From assembly GCF_011927625.1 (NCBI RefSeq), contig NZ_JAATIZ010000001.1, forward strand, positions 496,001 through 560,000: a stretch of DNA of 64,000 bases. The letters are read 5' to 3'. This document shows, piece after piece, positions 41,001-49,947 of this stretch. The notes beneath the pieces were generated by a model that saw nothing but the letters and a program-made list of their open reading frames with translations, did no database searches and was not told the origin of the DNA. The first letter of the stretch is position 1. Each line of letters begins with the position of its first letter. This DNA is from Paenalcaligenes hominis (GTDB lineage: Bacteria > Pseudomonadota > Gammaproteobacteria > Burkholderiales > Burkholderiaceae_B). The translations under genes and the position numbers were made by a program.

Positions 41001-42069
41001 ATCCGCACACTCTCATGTCATCGGTAAACCCAATCATACCGACACCATCGAGGTGTTCCGCGATGCTGCGTGTATTTATCAGGTGGCTCGTGCAGACCTA
41101 GGTAAAACCTGGTCAGCCGTCAATCACCAAATGATGTTGCTGCGTGATAACCCTGTCAGTGCAGAGGCAGAACATGCCATCTGGGATGACGTAGACAATC
41201 CCGGTTTGCAGGCCAAGGTTAACTTTAATCCCCAAGACAACATTGCGGCGCCATTTATTCAAACTGGGGTGCGTCCCAAAATTGCGGTGTTACGCGAACA
41301 AGGCAGCAACAGTCAGCTTGAAATGGCTTGGGCCTTTACCCAAGCAGGCTTCGATGTCATTGATCTACCCATGACGGATCTTCTCAGCGGCCGTCGTCGT
41401 TTAGATGACTTGAAAGGAATTGTGGCAGCCGGTGGCTTTAGTTATGGTGATGTATTGGGTGCGGGCCAGGGGTGGGCACGTACGATTCGCTTTAACAATA
41501 TGTTAAACGAGCAATTTGCTGAGTTTTTCCAACGCAACGATACCTTTGCATTAGGTGTGTGTAACGGCTGTCAAATGATGGCGGCCTTAGCGCCTATGAT
41601 TCCCGGTGCAGAAAACTGGCCTTTGTTTACCGCAAACCAGTCCATGAAATACGAAGCCCGCTTGGCTTCGGTGGAAATTGCCGATTCGCCTTCGATTTTC
41701 CTTCAAGGTATGGCTGGCACCCGTTTGCCTATCGTGGTGTCGCACGGCGAGGGTTACACTAATTTTGAACGCCAAGGCAATGCAAGTGCAATTCATTCTG
41801 CCTTGCATTACACCGATAATCGCGGTCAACGCACCGAGCAATACCCCTATAACCCAAATGGTAGCGTAAATGGGATTGCAGGGGTTACTACAGCAGATGG
41901 ACGCTTTACGATTATGATGCCGCACCCCGAGCGCGTGATTCGTAACGTGCAGCTGTCGTGGGCACCACAGCAATGGGGGCCTCATGATGCGGGTGGTGCT
42001 GACGCAACAAACGGTGGTTTAACACCGTGGATGCGTTTGTTCTATAACGCTCGTGTCTGGCTAGGTTAA
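38011..42069 (+). CDS. purL: Phosphoribosylformylglycinamidine synthase (FGAR amidotransferase)
   Basis: PurL makes FGAM from FGAR, glutamine and ATP in purine synthesis. I place the start at the GTG at 38011, giving 1352 residues starting [13 protein letters not shown], in line with relatives; the frame is open upstream. Order: N-terminal PurS-like domain, linker, two AIR-synthase-like halves ([21 protein letters not shown] marks the first), and a C-terminal glutaminase with the Cys in GVCNGCQMM and the His-Glu pair in MMPHPERV. It leads directly to guaB, so the order is one of purine genes. Confidence 0.96.
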   Translation: MSSILYFSGSSALPAFQSERLLQRFQSLGLPIQHIAAYYEYYVWTADEGLSAEQQQQLATLLDDGLPTYDPQSLTKDQLVLRVIPRLGTVSPWASKATDIARNCGLHGVRRIERGVRYVVDPTRGLLGSKTIKADQLQLIAAQLHDRMTESVVDQHFDGAPLFQDLPPKAMQSVDILGQGIKALVQANQTMGLALSEDEVDYLFEAFQKLGRNPHDVELLMFAQANSEHCRHKIFNAQWVIDGVEQSKTLFGMIRETHAAQPKKTIVAYADNAAIMEGGQASVFHASLPDSDAKGAYQSYQGLIHTLMKVETHNHPTAIAPYPGAGTGSGGEIRDEGATGRGSKPKAGLTGYTVSNLQLPSLPEAWDNDSLGFPDRIATALDIMTVGPLGGAAFNNEFGRANLLGYMRSFEQTIGGQHWGYHKPIMIAGGLGSIDDRQTHKDPLPVGALLIQLGGPGMRIGMGGGAASSMTSGVNLAELDFDSVQRGNPEMQRRAQEVIDRCWQQGENNPIVAIHDVGAGGLSNAFPELVNDAERGAIFDLTHVPLEESGLSPAEIWCNESQERYVLAINPADLDRFKAIAERERCLWAVVGVATEERQLRVTYGEGIPGYAEPSPAAQTPAPVDMPLEVILGKAPRTVRDVTRLEPITGELDLPAIELSEAVQRVMRHPTVSNKNYLITIGDRSVGGLCSRDQLVGPWQIPVSDCAVTLADYEQVRGESMAMGERSPIAIFDAPASGRMAVTEAMTNLLASDVRSFDDVKLSANWMAACGVAGQDAALFDTVTAVSQWCQELGLSIPVGKDSLSMRTAWEEDGKELDVVAPVSLVVTAFAQVADVRKTLTPQLRTDADSVLIFIDLAEGQQRMAGSVLCHAFSQVGTAAPDFTNAQLLKSFATSIRSLADQGLIWAYHDKSDGGLFATVAEMAFTGHTGVSMNIDMLTIDPHAADWGDFKIRAEQVAVQRDELTLKALFNEEVGAVIQVPADQRDAVLQQLRDAGLSAHSHVIGKPNHTDTIEVFRDAACIYQVARADLGKTWSAVNHQMMLLRDNPVSAEAEHAIWDDVDNPGLQAKVNFNPQDNIAAPFIQTGVRPKIAVLREQGSNSQLEMAWAFTQAGFDVIDLPMTDLLSGRRRLDDLKGIVAAGGFSYGDVLGAGQGWARTIRFNNMLNEQFAEFFQRNDTFALGVCNGCQMMAALAPMIPGAENWPLFTANQSMKYEARLASVEIADSPSIFLQGMAGTRLPIVVSHGEGYTNFERQGNASAIHSALHYTDNRGQRTEQYPYNPNGSVNGIAGVTTADGRFTIMMPHPERVIRNVQLSWAPQQWGPHDAGGADATNGGLTPWMRLFYNARVWLG

Positions 42070-42086
42070 AAAAATCAGCGTATAAT
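42058..42086 (+). promoter_or_regulatory. Possible guaB promoter
   Basis: A perfect TATAAT (42081-42086) lies 26 bp before the guaB ATG, with a weak minus-35 TGGCTA (42058-42063) at 17-bp spacing overlapping the purL stop. It would give guaB its own transcript. Only the minus-10 is convincing. Confidence 0.45.
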
Positions 42087-42111
42087 CAGGTTTTGGACGG
42101 GATATAAAGAC

Positions 42112-43572
42112 ATGCGTCTTATCAAAAAAGCTCTCACATTCGACGACGTATTGCTAGTGCCTGCGTACTCGCAGATCTTACCTCGCGATACCGATCTCTC
42201 TGCGCAATTTACGCGCGACATCAAAATCAACATCCCCCTAGTATCTGCTGCGATGGATACCGTTACCGAAGCCCGCTTAGCCATTGCCATGGCCCAAGAA
42301 GGCGGTATCGGTGTTATCCATAAAAACCTTTCAGCAGAACAACAAGCACGCGAAGTCTCTCGTGTTAAACGCCACGAGTTCGGTATTGTGATTGATCCAA
42401 TCACAGTCACCCCTGATATGAAAGTGCGGGATGCTATTCAGTTACAAAAAGAAAACGGTTTTTCTGGTTTGCCCGTGGTAGAAAACGGCAAACTAGTGGG
42501 CATTGTCACCAACCGCGATTTACGCTTCGAGGATCGCCTCGAGCTTCCCATTCGCGAAGTCATGACAACCCAAGAGCGTCTTATTACCATGCCCGAGGGC
42601 GCTACCCTCGAACAAGCCCAGGCTCTAATGCACAAACACCGCCTCGAGCGCGTGCTCATTGTGAACGATGCTTTCGAGCTGCGTGGTTTAGCTACCGTGA
42701 AAGACATCGTTAAAAACACCGAGCACCCCAATGCATGTAAAGACCAACACGGTCAGCTACGTGTAGCCGCAGCGGTAGGCGTTGGTGGCGATACCGAAAT
42801 GCGTGTAGACCTGCTTTCTAAAGCCGGCGTAGACGCAATTGTGGTTGACACTGCACATGGTCACACCAAAGGCGTCATTGACCGTGTACGTTGGGTAAAA
42901 CAAAACTACCCCCATATCCAAGTCATTGGGGGCAATATTGCCACCGCAGCCGCCGCTTTAGCGCTAGTCGAGGCCGGGGCTGACGCCGTCAAAGTCGGTA
43001 TTGGCCCAGGTTCTATTTGTACTACACGTATTATTGCCGGTGTGGGTGTACCCCAAATCACCGCTATTGCTGATGTGGCCGAAGCCCTACGTGGTACCGG
43101 TGTTCCCTTAATTGCTGACGGTGGTATTCGTTTTTCTGGCGACGTGTCTAAAGCGCTAGCCGCAGGTGCATCAGCTTGCATGATGGGCGGTATGTTTGCC
43201 GGTACCGAAGAGGCTCCTGGCGATGTGGTCTTGTACCAAGGTCGTTCTTATAAATCCTACCGTGGTATGGGTAGCTTGGGTGCTATGGTCGAAGGCTCTG
43301 CAGACCGCTACTTCCAAGAAGCCGGCAGCAATGCAGACAAACTGGTTCCCGAAGGCATCGAGGGCCGTGTGCCTTACAAAGGCTCTGTACTCGCCATTAT
43401 TTACCAATTAGTGGGTGGTGTACGTGCTTCAATGGGCTATTGCGGTGCAGAATCCATCCCTGCTTTGCACGACAAAGCCGAGTTCGTGGAAATCACCGCC
43501 TCCGGTGTACGCGAATCTCATGTGCACGATGTGCAAATCACCAAAGAAGCCCCTAACTATCGGGCTGACTAA
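42112..43572 (+). CDS. guaB: Inosine-5'-monophosphate dehydrogenase
   Basis: IMPDH oxidises IMP to XMP with NAD, the first step to GMP. The 486-residue TIM barrel has two inserted CBS domains (about 95-215, e.g. [21 protein letters not shown]). The catalytic loop is [12 protein letters not shown] with the active-site Cys. The flap Arg-Tyr region appears as [10 protein letters not shown] and later GRVPYKG. Length equals typical bacterial IMPDH. guaA follows after 88 bp and completes GMP synthesis. Confidence 0.98.
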   Translation: MRLIKKALTFDDVLLVPAYSQILPRDTDLSAQFTRDIKINIPLVSAAMDTVTEARLAIAMAQEGGIGVIHKNLSAEQQAREVSRVKRHEFGIVIDPITVTPDMKVRDAIQLQKENGFSGLPVVENGKLVGIVTNRDLRFEDRLELPIREVMTTQERLITMPEGATLEQAQALMHKHRLERVLIVNDAFELRGLATVKDIVKNTEHPNACKDQHGQLRVAAAVGVGGDTEMRVDLLSKAGVDAIVVDTAHGHTKGVIDRVRWVKQNYPHIQVIGGNIATAAAALALVEAGADAVKVGIGPGSICTTRIIAGVGVPQITAIADVAEALRGTGVPLIADGGIRFSGDVSKALAAGASACMMGGMFAGTEEAPGDVVLYQGRSYKSYRGMGSLGAMVEGSADRYFQEAGSNADKLVPEGIEGRVPYKGSVLAIIYQLVGGVRASMGYCGAESIPALHDKAEFVEITASGVRESHVHDVQITKEAPNYRAD

Positions 43573-43601
43573 ACGCGTTTAGTTTTTGTACTTAATGCTT
43601 T

Positions 43602-43638
43602 AATCGGCCAGGTGGCTTCATGCGACTTGGCCGATTTT
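43602..43638 (+). terminator. Hairpin between guaB and guaA, weak terminator or attenuator
   Basis: AATCGGCCA (43602-43610) and TGGCCGATT (43628-43636) form the core of a long stem, followed by only four T residues. It may partly uncouple guaA from guaB. Confidence 0.5.
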
Positions 43639-43660
43639 CATCTACCTCTACAAAGTTATC

Positions 43661-45247
43661 ATGCACCAACGCATTCTTATTCTTGACTACGGTTCACAAG
43701 TTACACAACTCATTGCACGTCGCGTTCGCGAAGCCGGTGCTTATTGCGAAATTCATCCGGGCGATGTCAGCGATGACTTCTTACGCAGTCAGCCCAATCT
43801 AAAAGGGGTGATCTTGTCAGGCAGTCACGCCTCTGTCTATGTTGACGATGCCCTGCAGGTGCCTGCTGCGGTATTTGACTTGGGCGTGCCCGTTTTGGGC
43901 ATTTGTTATGGCATGCAAGCCATGGCGCTGCATTTGGGTGGTAAAACAGAGCAAGCCGAGCGCCGCGAGTTCGGTCACGCTCAGGTTCGGGCCCAGGGTC
44001 ATACTGCACTCTTAAAAGACATCCAAGACTTTGAAACCCCCGAAGGTCACGGCATGTTGAATGTCTGGATGTCCCATGGCGACCAAGTCACGGTGCTGCC
44101 CGAAGGGTTTAGTGTGATGGCATCCACCGCCTCTTGCCCGTATGCGGGCATGGCCGATGAAACCCGTCGCTTTTATGGGGTGCAGTTTCACCCAGAGGTC
44201 ACCCATACTAAACAGGGCCCAGCTATTTTCCAGCGTTTTGTGCGTGATATCTGCGGTTGTGATGGCGACTGGAACATGCCTGATTACGTCGAAGAAGCCA
44301 TTGCTTCCATTCGTGAGCAAGTTGGTTCCGACCGCGTTATTTTGGGCCTGTCTGGTGGAGTAGATTCATCGGTTGCGGCAGCCCTTATTCACCGCGCCAT
44401 TGGCGATCAATTAACCTGTGTGTTTGTTGATCACGGCTTATTGCGTTTAGACGAAGGCAAACAGGTCATGGCCATGTTTGGCGAGCATTTTGGTATGAAC
44501 ATTGTTCACGTCGATGCTAGCGACCAATTCATGGGCAAATTGGCCGGGGTCACCGACCCTGAAACCAAGCGCAAAATTATTGGCAAAGAGTTTGTGGAGA
44601 TCTTCCAAGCCGAAGCCGCTAAACAAACCGATGCCAGATGGCTTGCCCAAGGCACCATTTACCCGGATGTCATCGAGTCAGCCGCAGCCAAATCTGGCAA
44701 GGCCACCGGCATTAAATCGCACCACAACGTGGGTGGCTTACCAGAAACCTTAAACCTGTCATTACTAGAACCACTGCGTGAGCTTTTTAAAGACGAAGTA
44801 CGTAAACTAGGCATTGCTCTCGGTCTACCTGCCGCAATGGTCTACCGTCATCCATTCCCAGGCCCAGGCTTAGGGGTGCGTATTTTAGGTGAAGTGAAAA
44901 AAGAATACGCCGACTTACTGCGCCAAGCCGATGCCATCTTCATCGAAGAGCTTCGCAACACCGTTGACGAAGCCACAGGCAAAAACTGGTATGACCTGAC
45001 TTCGCAAGCCTTTACCGTATTCCTACCCGTAAAAAGCGTTGGCGTGATGGGTGACGCCCGTACTTACGAATACGTGGTGGCACTACGCGCTGTAGAAACC
45101 TCGGATTTCATGACTGCCGACTGGGCTGAGTTGCCGTATTCATTGCTAAAACGTGTTTCAGGCCGCATTATCAACGAAGTACGCGGCATTAATCGCGTCA
45201 CTTACGACGTATCCAGCAAACCACCTGCGACGATTGAGTGGGAATAA
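43661..45247 (+). CDS. guaA: GMP synthase (glutamine-hydrolysing)
   Basis: GuaA aminates XMP to GMP. The N-terminal class I glutaminase has its Cys in GICYGMQAM and the His-Glu pair in QFHPEVTH. The ATP pyrophosphatase domain has the PP-loop [11 protein letters not shown], and the C-terminal dimerisation domain ends [18 protein letters not shown], the normal terminus. The 528-residue gene is therefore intact, although its 3' end is next to an integrase remnant. The 3' end of guaA is a documented target for genomic island insertion. Confidence 0.98.
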   Translation: MHQRILILDYGSQVTQLIARRVREAGAYCEIHPGDVSDDFLRSQPNLKGVILSGSHASVYVDDALQVPAAVFDLGVPVLGICYGMQAMALHLGGKTEQAERREFGHAQVRAQGHTALLKDIQDFETPEGHGMLNVWMSHGDQVTVLPEGFSVMASTASCPYAGMADETRRFYGVQFHPEVTHTKQGPAIFQRFVRDICGCDGDWNMPDYVEEAIASIREQVGSDRVILGLSGGVDSSVAAALIHRAIGDQLTCVFVDHGLLRLDEGKQVMAMFGEHFGMNIVHVDASDQFMGKLAGVTDPETKRKIIGKEFVEIFQAEAAKQTDARWLAQGTIYPDVIESAAAKSGKATGIKSHHNVGGLPETLNLSLLEPLRELFKDEVRKLGIALGLPAAMVYRHPFPGPGLGVRILGEVKKEYADLLRQADAIFIEELRNTVDEATGKNWYDLTSQAFTVFLPVKSVGVMGDARTYEYVVALRAVETSDFMTADWAELPYSLLKRVSGRIINEVRGINRVTYDVSSKPPATIEWE

Positions 45248-45293
45248 TTCCATGTCTGGTATAGTCAGGCAATAAATAGCAGTAAATGCTCTG

Positions 45294-45317
45294 AAGCCCG
45301 CGTAATTGCGGGCTTTT
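45294..45317 (+). terminator. Terminator after guaA
   Basis: AAGCCCGC (45294-45301) and GCGGGCTT (45308-45315) pair around GTAATT with T residues after the stem, 47 bp past the guaA stop codon. Confidence 0.9.
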
Positions 45318-45362
45318 TGGTTTTCATGTCGGGCATTATCTGGCAACTGGAGGAAGCGTTAA

Positions 45363-45986
45363 GCATGGTTTGAGCATGGCATTAAAGCTGATACTATCTC
45401 GTTCCGCTACAACTACTCGCTCAACGGAAGGCAGGAGACCATCACCTTTGGACGTTCTGGCATCGGTGGTATCGCTCTGGCTGAGGCGTACCAGCAACCG
45501 CCGTTCATGCGCGAAAAATTATGCTTCAGGTTTTTCGCTAGGCAATTGAGCGCGATCAATTTTAGTGAAGCCCGTTGGACGATTCCAAAGGAGCGAATGA
45601 AGCGACGCAATCCGCACCTAGTGTTTTTGTCTCAGCAGGCGCTGGATATTTTTATTGCTTTGAAGACCTTTGCAGGTGGTTCAGATTTTGTATTGCCGTC
45701 GCGGTACGACTCTGATGCGCCGATGAGCAGAGCCACACTCAATCAGGTACTGACGCTGACATACAAAGTAGCGCAGAAAGATGGGAAGTCACTTACTAAG
45801 TTTGGGCTGCATGACTTACGGCGCAAGGCCAGCACGCTTTTGCATGAGTCTGGCTCCCACGTGCTTAACTCAAGTGCTAGCGAATGTCTACAGTGGGTCG
45901 TTTTCTGCCTGACAGAACTGGGGCTAAATCTGAGTCAGGGATTTTTAACCGCTAAAATTTTACATTATGTTTTACTGGCTGCTTAG
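45363..45986 (+). pseudogene. Tyrosine integrase remnant (P4-type), internally deleted and truncated
   Basis: The reading frame after an in-frame TAA at 45360-45362 encodes two separate parts of a P4-like integrase fused together. ISFRYNYSLNGRQETITFGR with GIGGIALAEA matches the N-terminal arm-binding domain. WTIPKERMKRRNPHLVFLS and FGLHDLRRKASTLLHESG match the catalytic domain, where the HDLR motif still has its His and Arg. The central core-binding domain and everything after HESG, including the nucleophilic Tyr, are missing, and there is no start codon at the front. It is non-functional as an integrase. The last 40 residues look like out-of-context read-through. Confidence 0.82.
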
Positions 45987-46250
45987 ATCCACAGTCCCAC
46001 GCTAACCCAATTAGAGATTCGAATGTAATGACAAAGCATTCCCTTTCCGACACCTGAAGCAAAGCCTGAATGACATTCAGGAGTCGTCGCCATGTAGCTA
46101 GCTACAGGGAGATCAATCACTTCTCGTAATAATCGCATGATGGAATAGCCTCGCGAAGCTAAAGAGTGGAGCTTCCAGCGCCTCTCAACTTGAATCCTGC
46201 TCTGCAAGGCCATCGGCTACCGCTAAGAAAAAACTCAAAGGCGCTTGTCC
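45987..46250. other. Gene-poor stretch before fitAB
   Basis: I recognise no protein here on either strand. A minus-strand frame at 45983-46213 has no recognisable domain or ribosome site. A 17-base palindrome lies at 46065-46081, with CCTGAATG and CATTCAGG arms around one base. The stretch is probably leftover element DNA. Confidence 0.4.
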
Positions 46251-46288
46251 TTGTCAGCTTTGAAAGCATTTCATATAATTGAAAGCAT
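46251..46288 (+). promoter_or_regulatory. fitAB promoter with direct-repeat operator
   Basis: TTGTCA (46251-46256) and TATAAT (46274-46279) are 17 bp apart, close to consensus. TTGAAAGCAT occurs twice, at 46260-46269 and 46279-46288, with a 19-bp period on either side of the minus-10 core. Repeats in this place fit binding of the FitA/FitB complex for autorepression. Confidence 0.7.
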
Positions 46289-46312
46289 AGACTGCATTAG
46301 GAGGATTTGATT

Positions 46313-46564
46313 ATGAGAGTACGGGCAGTAACAGTTCGGGACGTTCCCGAGGAAGTACATAGAGCGATTCGAGTCCGCGCAGCGCAACACGGCAGATCAC
46401 TCCAGGCGGAAATGTTAGCCATTTTTGAGCAAGCAGTAAAACCTGAAGGGCGCGTCAAGTTGGGGGATTTGTTGGGCGAAATCGGGCGCGAAGTAAAACT
46501 GACTGATGAAGAAGCAGCAGGTTTTGAACGCGACCACTCACCGGCACGGGCTGTGAGTTTTTAA
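46313..46564 (+). CDS. fitA: FitA-type ribbon-helix-helix antitoxin
   Basis: The 83-residue protein has an N-terminal ribbon-helix-helix DNA-binding segment (VTVRDVPEEVHRAIRVRAAQ and then HGRSLQAEMLAIFEQA) and a C-terminal part, KLGDLLGEIGREVKLTDEEA, that would block the toxin active site. It should neutralise FitB and repress the operon. The ATG at 46313 follows AGGAGG by eight bases. Its TAA overlaps the toxin ATG by one base (TAATG). Confidence 0.88.
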   Translation: MRVRAVTVRDVPEEVHRAIRVRAAQHGRSLQAEMLAIFEQAVKPEGRVKLGDLLGEIGREVKLTDEEAAGFERDHSPARAVSF

Positions 46565-46989
46565 TGATTTTGCTTGATACAAATGTTCTATCTGAACAGT
46601 TCCGAGCTAAGCCTGATGAGCGTGTTTTAGCTTGGCTAAATGAACAGCCACTTGAGACGCTGTATTTGTCTGCAATGACCGTTGCGGAGATTCGTGCAGG
46701 CGTTGCGCTGATGCCGGAGGGCAAGCGCAAAAAACTGCTTAGCTCAAGGATTGAAGAAAGGCTGTTGCCGTTGTTTGCAGGGCGAGTGTTGTCATTTGAT
46801 ATCTCATGCACCAGAGCTTATGCAGAGGTACTTGCAACTGCTAAAAAGTCCGGTAGTGGCATTGCCGCTGCAGATGCAGTAATAGCAGCAACAGCGCACG
46901 AAGGTGGTTTTATTGTTGCGACAAGAGATACCAGCCCGTTTGAAGCAGCGGGATTGAAAGTTATTAACCCTTGGAGTGAGGACGAATAA
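46564..46989 (+). CDS. fitB: FitB/VapC-type PIN-domain toxin
   Basis: PIN-domain toxins are Mg-dependent ribonucleases that halt growth by cutting RNA. The 141-residue protein has the four acidic metal ligands at the same positions as gonococcal FitB: Asp5 (LLDTNVLSE), Glu42 (VAEIRAG), Asp104 (IAAADAVIAA) and Asp122 (ATRDTSPF). It appears complete. Overlap with the antitoxin gene ensures coupled translation. The RNA target is unknown; anticodon-loop or rRNA cleavage is known for VapC relatives. Confidence 0.92.
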   Translation: MILLDTNVLSEQFRAKPDERVLAWLNEQPLETLYLSAMTVAEIRAGVALMPEGKRKKLLSSRIEERLLPLFAGRVLSFDISCTRAYAEVLATAKKSGSGIAAADAVIAATAHEGGFIVATRDTSPFEAAGLKVINPWSEDE

Positions 46990-47016
46990 CAACTTATTTT
47001 ACTGTAGGTGCTCGGT

Positions 47017-47580
47017 ATGAATCGTATTCGTATTTTAGCGGCTAAAACTGCACTTGCCGTTGCGCTCGCAACAGACATCACTGCCCAATTTATGCGAGTA
47101 TTCCAACTATTGATACTGCAAAACACTATGGCACCGGCTGCATATATCTGGGATCAGGCGCAAGTGACCATGACCAAGATGATCGAGGCGCTGAACTACT
47201 TTAGAAACGTTGCGGGTATTGGATTGAAGCTGATGACAATGACGCTACTGGCAGGTACCGCTGTATCTATTATTGACGGCTACCACGCTAATCTTGCTGC
47301 TAAAGCCTCAATGGATGAGCTGCTAGTAATTTTTGTGGTGTTGCTTGTTCTGGTGATCCTGATCAACACGATTCCTAATGTGATGGTGGGCTTTATCCCT
47401 GGTGGTGGCGTGGCTTCGGAGGGTAGTTCCTTTGGTGCCGGCGCAATCATGGGTGCTGGAATGGCAGAGGCAGGCATGGCGATGGGTGCTGCTGCTAGTG
47501 CTGTGGGCGGTGGCAGCGATTCGGAAGGTTCGTCATCCAGTTCGAGCGGTGACACGGCGGCCAGAGGTAAATCGTTCTAG
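47017..47580 (+). pseudogene. TrbL/VirB6-like conjugation protein, C-terminal fragment
   Basis: The 187-residue product looks like the end of a TrbL/VirB6 polytopic protein of type IV secretion. It has a hydrophobic helix (GLKLMTMTLLAGTAVSIIDG), a second (ELLVIFVVLLVLVILIN) followed by TIPNVMVGFIPGGG, and a Gly/Ala/Ser-rich low-complexity C-terminal tail. Full-length members have 300 or more residues and several more helices, so the N-terminal half is missing. It follows fitB by 27 bp. Family assignment is by pattern only; an intact small membrane protein is the alternative. Confidence 0.6.
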
Positions 47581-47747
47581 CCCAATGAGTGAGTAACTCC
47601 CCTTTTTATGTATTAACCGGGTATGTACCTTGTATAGACGCTATGTTTTATGTTGATTTAACAGGGCTTTTCTATTTCTACCCAAATGCGACGTATCGGC
47701 AGAAAAAAGCGCAAAGCACCGTTCCAACATGGTATTTAAACCGTGGA

Positions 47748-48638
47748 TTATTCCGGCGATGTAGTACGCGCCAATTCAACAAAAGCGTGGAGGTAGTTAA
47801 TGTTATGGTCGGTTTCGCGAATGCCAAGATAAATATGTTTAGCGATGCCGTCAGCGCCCAGGCTTAACGGAGTGATGTCGAGCTTGTGAGCGTATTCCTC
47901 AACCAACCATCGGGGTAGGGCAGAAACGCCTCGGCCGCTAGCTACCATTTGCAGCATGATATCGGTGGTTTCAATGGTTTTGTGACGCAAAGGGGTAATA
48001 CCTGCGGGCAGTAGAAATTGGTTATAGACATCCAATCGTTCAATATCGACGGGGTAGGTGATTAATACTTCTGTGATCAGGTCTTGGGGGTTGACATGGG
48101 GTTGGCTAGCCAGAGGGTGGTCTTTGGCCACCACTAGCACTTGCTCGTAGTCGAACACTGGCTCAAAGCGCAGTCCTGGTTTAAAGACGGGGTCTGGAGT
48201 GACCAGTAAATCAATTTCATAATCTACTAACGCGCCTATCCCGCCAAATTGAAATTTTTGTTTAACGTCTACATCGACATCTGGCCACGCATTTAAATAG
48301 GGCGAAACGATTTTAAGTAACCACTGATAACAGGGGTGGCATTCCATTCCTATGCGCAATGAGCCACGTTGACCTTGGGCAAGCTGAAGCAGTTGCTCTT
48401 CAGCAAGGTCTAATTGCGGCAAAACCCGATTTGCCACTGCCAATAAATAATGACCGGCTTGGGTTAATTGCAGGCTACGCCCTTCGCGGCGCCATATTTC
48501 TACCCCTAATTGTTGCTCTAGCTTTTTCATGCTGTGGCTTAGTGCTGATTGGGTGACATGCAGGACGTTGGCAGCACCCGTTAGCGAGCCTTGTTTTTCG
48601 ACTTGTTGGATGACCAGTAGATGAATGCGTTCTAACAT
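47748..48638 (-). CDS. metR: LysR-family regulator, MetR-like
   Basis: The 296-residue protein has an N-terminal LysR winged helix (LTGAANVLHVTQSALSHSMKKLEQQLG) and an effector domain. GMECHPCYQWLLK and the pattern through TTDIMLQMVASGRGVSALPRW are typical of MetR, which uses homocysteine as co-inducer of methionine genes. It is divergent from mesX-mesD across a 304-bp gap, and LysR regulators usually control the divergent genes. This strongly supports a role in methionine synthesis. Confidence 0.87.
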   Translation of the reverse strand: MLERIHLLVIQQVEKQGSLTGAANVLHVTQSALSHSMKKLEQQLGVEIWRREGRSLQLTQAGHYLLAVANRVLPQLDLAEEQLLQLAQGQRGSLRIGMECHPCYQWLLKIVSPYLNAWPDVDVDVKQKFQFGGIGALVDYEIDLLVTPDPVFKPGLRFEPVFDYEQVLVVAKDHPLASQPHVNPQDLITEVLITYPVDIERLDVYNQFLLPAGITPLRHKTIETTDIMLQMVASGRGVSALPRWLVEEYAHKLDITPLSLGADGIAKHIYLGIRETDHNINYLHAFVELARTTSPE

Positions 48639-48942
48639 ATATTATGAGTAAAATTCATAGATTGCTGAAATAAAGCCATTTTACTTCATTGATTGCTTTT
48701 CTTACAATACAAACGTTACTTATTCATTTGTCTTTTGAGAGCAGTACAGAACGACAAGTCACCGTTTGGATGTGTAAAAGGGGGCGTGACGTTGCTTTCT
48801 ACGATTTAGCCGTCGGGTTTGGGCCGGGTCGTATAACCAAATAATGAATAGAACAGTACGTCAGGGTTAAGGCCCTTATTTAACCCTAGACACCACATAT
48901 TCCATTTCAGATTTATCTCAAAAACTAAGGCTTCAGATCACA
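48639..48942. promoter_or_regulatory. metR-mesX control region
   Basis: The 304-bp gap holds divergent control sequences. TGAGTAAAATTCA (48645-48657) differs by one base from the TGAA-N5-TTCA MetR half-palindrome. TGAA (48666-48669) and TTCA (48685-48688) form a second, wider pair. Near mesX, AGGGTTAA (48863-48870) and TTAACCCT (48880-48887) make a hairpin in the presumed leader. I do not recognise a SAM or SAH riboswitch. Confidence 0.45.
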
Positions 48943-49920
48943 ATGAATAACGCATTCACCTTTAGCATTAAAAGCATCAATTTTGATGAAAATTACGAGC
49001 CGTCGCAAAATACACGGGCTACGACTAACTTTGCCAACTTAGCACGCGGAGCCAGTCGCCAAGAAAACTTGCGCAATACCTTAAAAATGATTAACAGTCG
49101 TTTTAATGATTTAGCCAACTGGGATAACCCGAACGGCGATCGGTATTCGGTTGAGCTAGAGATTATTTCTGTTGATATTGATGTCGAAGGCAATGGCAGC
49201 ACTTTTCCTACCATTGAAATTCTAAAAACCAATATTTTGGATCATAAGCACAACACGCGTATCGAGGGAATTGTTGGCAATAATTTTTCTTCCTACGTGC
49301 GCGATTACGATTTCAGTGTGGTGTTGCCTGAATACAATAAAAATAAAACGGAATTCAGCTTGCCAGAAAATTTTGGTGATTTGCATGGCAAGATTTTTAA
49401 ATGCTTTTTAAATTCAGCCGCCTATAAACAGTACTTTAGCAAACCGCCTGTTATTTGCTTAAGCGTGGCTTGCAGCAAAATTTACCACCAAATCGGTAAT
49501 CAACACCCCATTTTAGGTATTGAATACCAGCAAAATGAATTTTCTCCAACGGATCAGTACTTCGAGAAAATGGGGTTAAAGGTACGGTATTTTATGCCAC
49601 CCAATAGCGTCGCGCCGTTTGCTTTCTATCACCAGGGCGATTTGTTGAATGATTACACAAACCTCGAGCTGATCAGTACAATCAGTACCATGGAGACATT
49701 CCAGAAAATTTATCGTCCAGAGATTTATAACGCAAATTCAGCAGCCCAAAAGCGCTATCAGCCTAGCTTGTCGAATCAAAACCATTCATTGACTCAAATT
49801 GTTTACGACAGAGAAGAGCGTAGCCAGCTTGCGGTCGAGCAGGGCAAATTCACAGAAGAGCACTTCATCAAACCCTACCAGGCTATCCTAGAGCAATGGG
49901 CTGCTCAGTACGCGCTTTAA
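48943..49920 (+). CDS. mesX: MesX (DUF1852), partner of MesD methionine synthase
   Basis: The 325-residue soluble protein matches the DUF1852 family, found next to a core methionine synthase in aerobic bacteria. Family-like stretches are FTFSIKSINFDENYEPS at the N-terminus and DRYSVELEIISVDIDVEG. Published genetics show that MesD needs MesX and oxygen, while the methyl donor and MesX chemistry remain unknown. It precedes mesD by 27 bp and is surely cotranscribed. No signal peptide or membrane segment is seen. Confidence 0.88.
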   Translation: MNNAFTFSIKSINFDENYEPSQNTRATTNFANLARGASRQENLRNTLKMINSRFNDLANWDNPNGDRYSVELEIISVDIDVEGNGSTFPTIEILKTNILDHKHNTRIEGIVGNNFSSYVRDYDFSVVLPEYNKNKTEFSLPENFGDLHGKIFKCFLNSAAYKQYFSKPPVICLSVACSKIYHQIGNQHPILGIEYQQNEFSPTDQYFEKMGLKVRYFMPPNSVAPFAFYHQGDLLNDYTNLELISTISTMETFQKIYRPEIYNANSAAQKRYQPSLSNQNHSLTQIVYDREERSQLAVEQGKFTEEHFIKPYQAILEQWAAQYAL

Positions 49921-49947
49921 TCTACTACAACAACAAGGTCCTGTATT

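Larger units (their letters stand above)
45319..47747. mobile_element. Decayed genomic island at the 3' side of guaA
   Basis: Between the guaA terminator and the metR-like gene lie an internally deleted phage-type integrase, about 380 bp without a recognised gene, a FitAB toxin-antitoxin pair and the C-terminal part of a TrbL/VirB6-like conjugation protein. Cargo with truncated integration and conjugation genes beside guaA is what remains after an integrative element erodes. I searched by eye for a repeat of the guaA 3' end at the far side and found none, so the right boundary is only approximate. Confidence 0.65.

Noticed and set aside
45190-45260. attL as a duplication of the guaA 3' end
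   Set aside because: I could not find a matching repeat of the guaA end at the far side of the island by eye.
45983-46213. 76-codon minus-strand frame in the island
   Set aside because: No domain or ribosome site is seen, and the area is otherwise decayed DNA.
46251-46288. Reading the repeated TTGAAAGCAT as a short tandem CRISPR-like or iteron array
   Set aside because: There are only two copies and they sit precisely on a promoter, so an operator is the simpler explanation.
47589-47867. 92-codon plus-strand frame overlapping the metR 3' end
   Set aside because: It overlaps a real gene on the other strand and resembles no family.
48720-48942. SAM or SAH riboswitch before mesX
   Set aside because: The leader has one clear hairpin but none of the conserved bases I know for SAM-I, SAM-II or SAH types.
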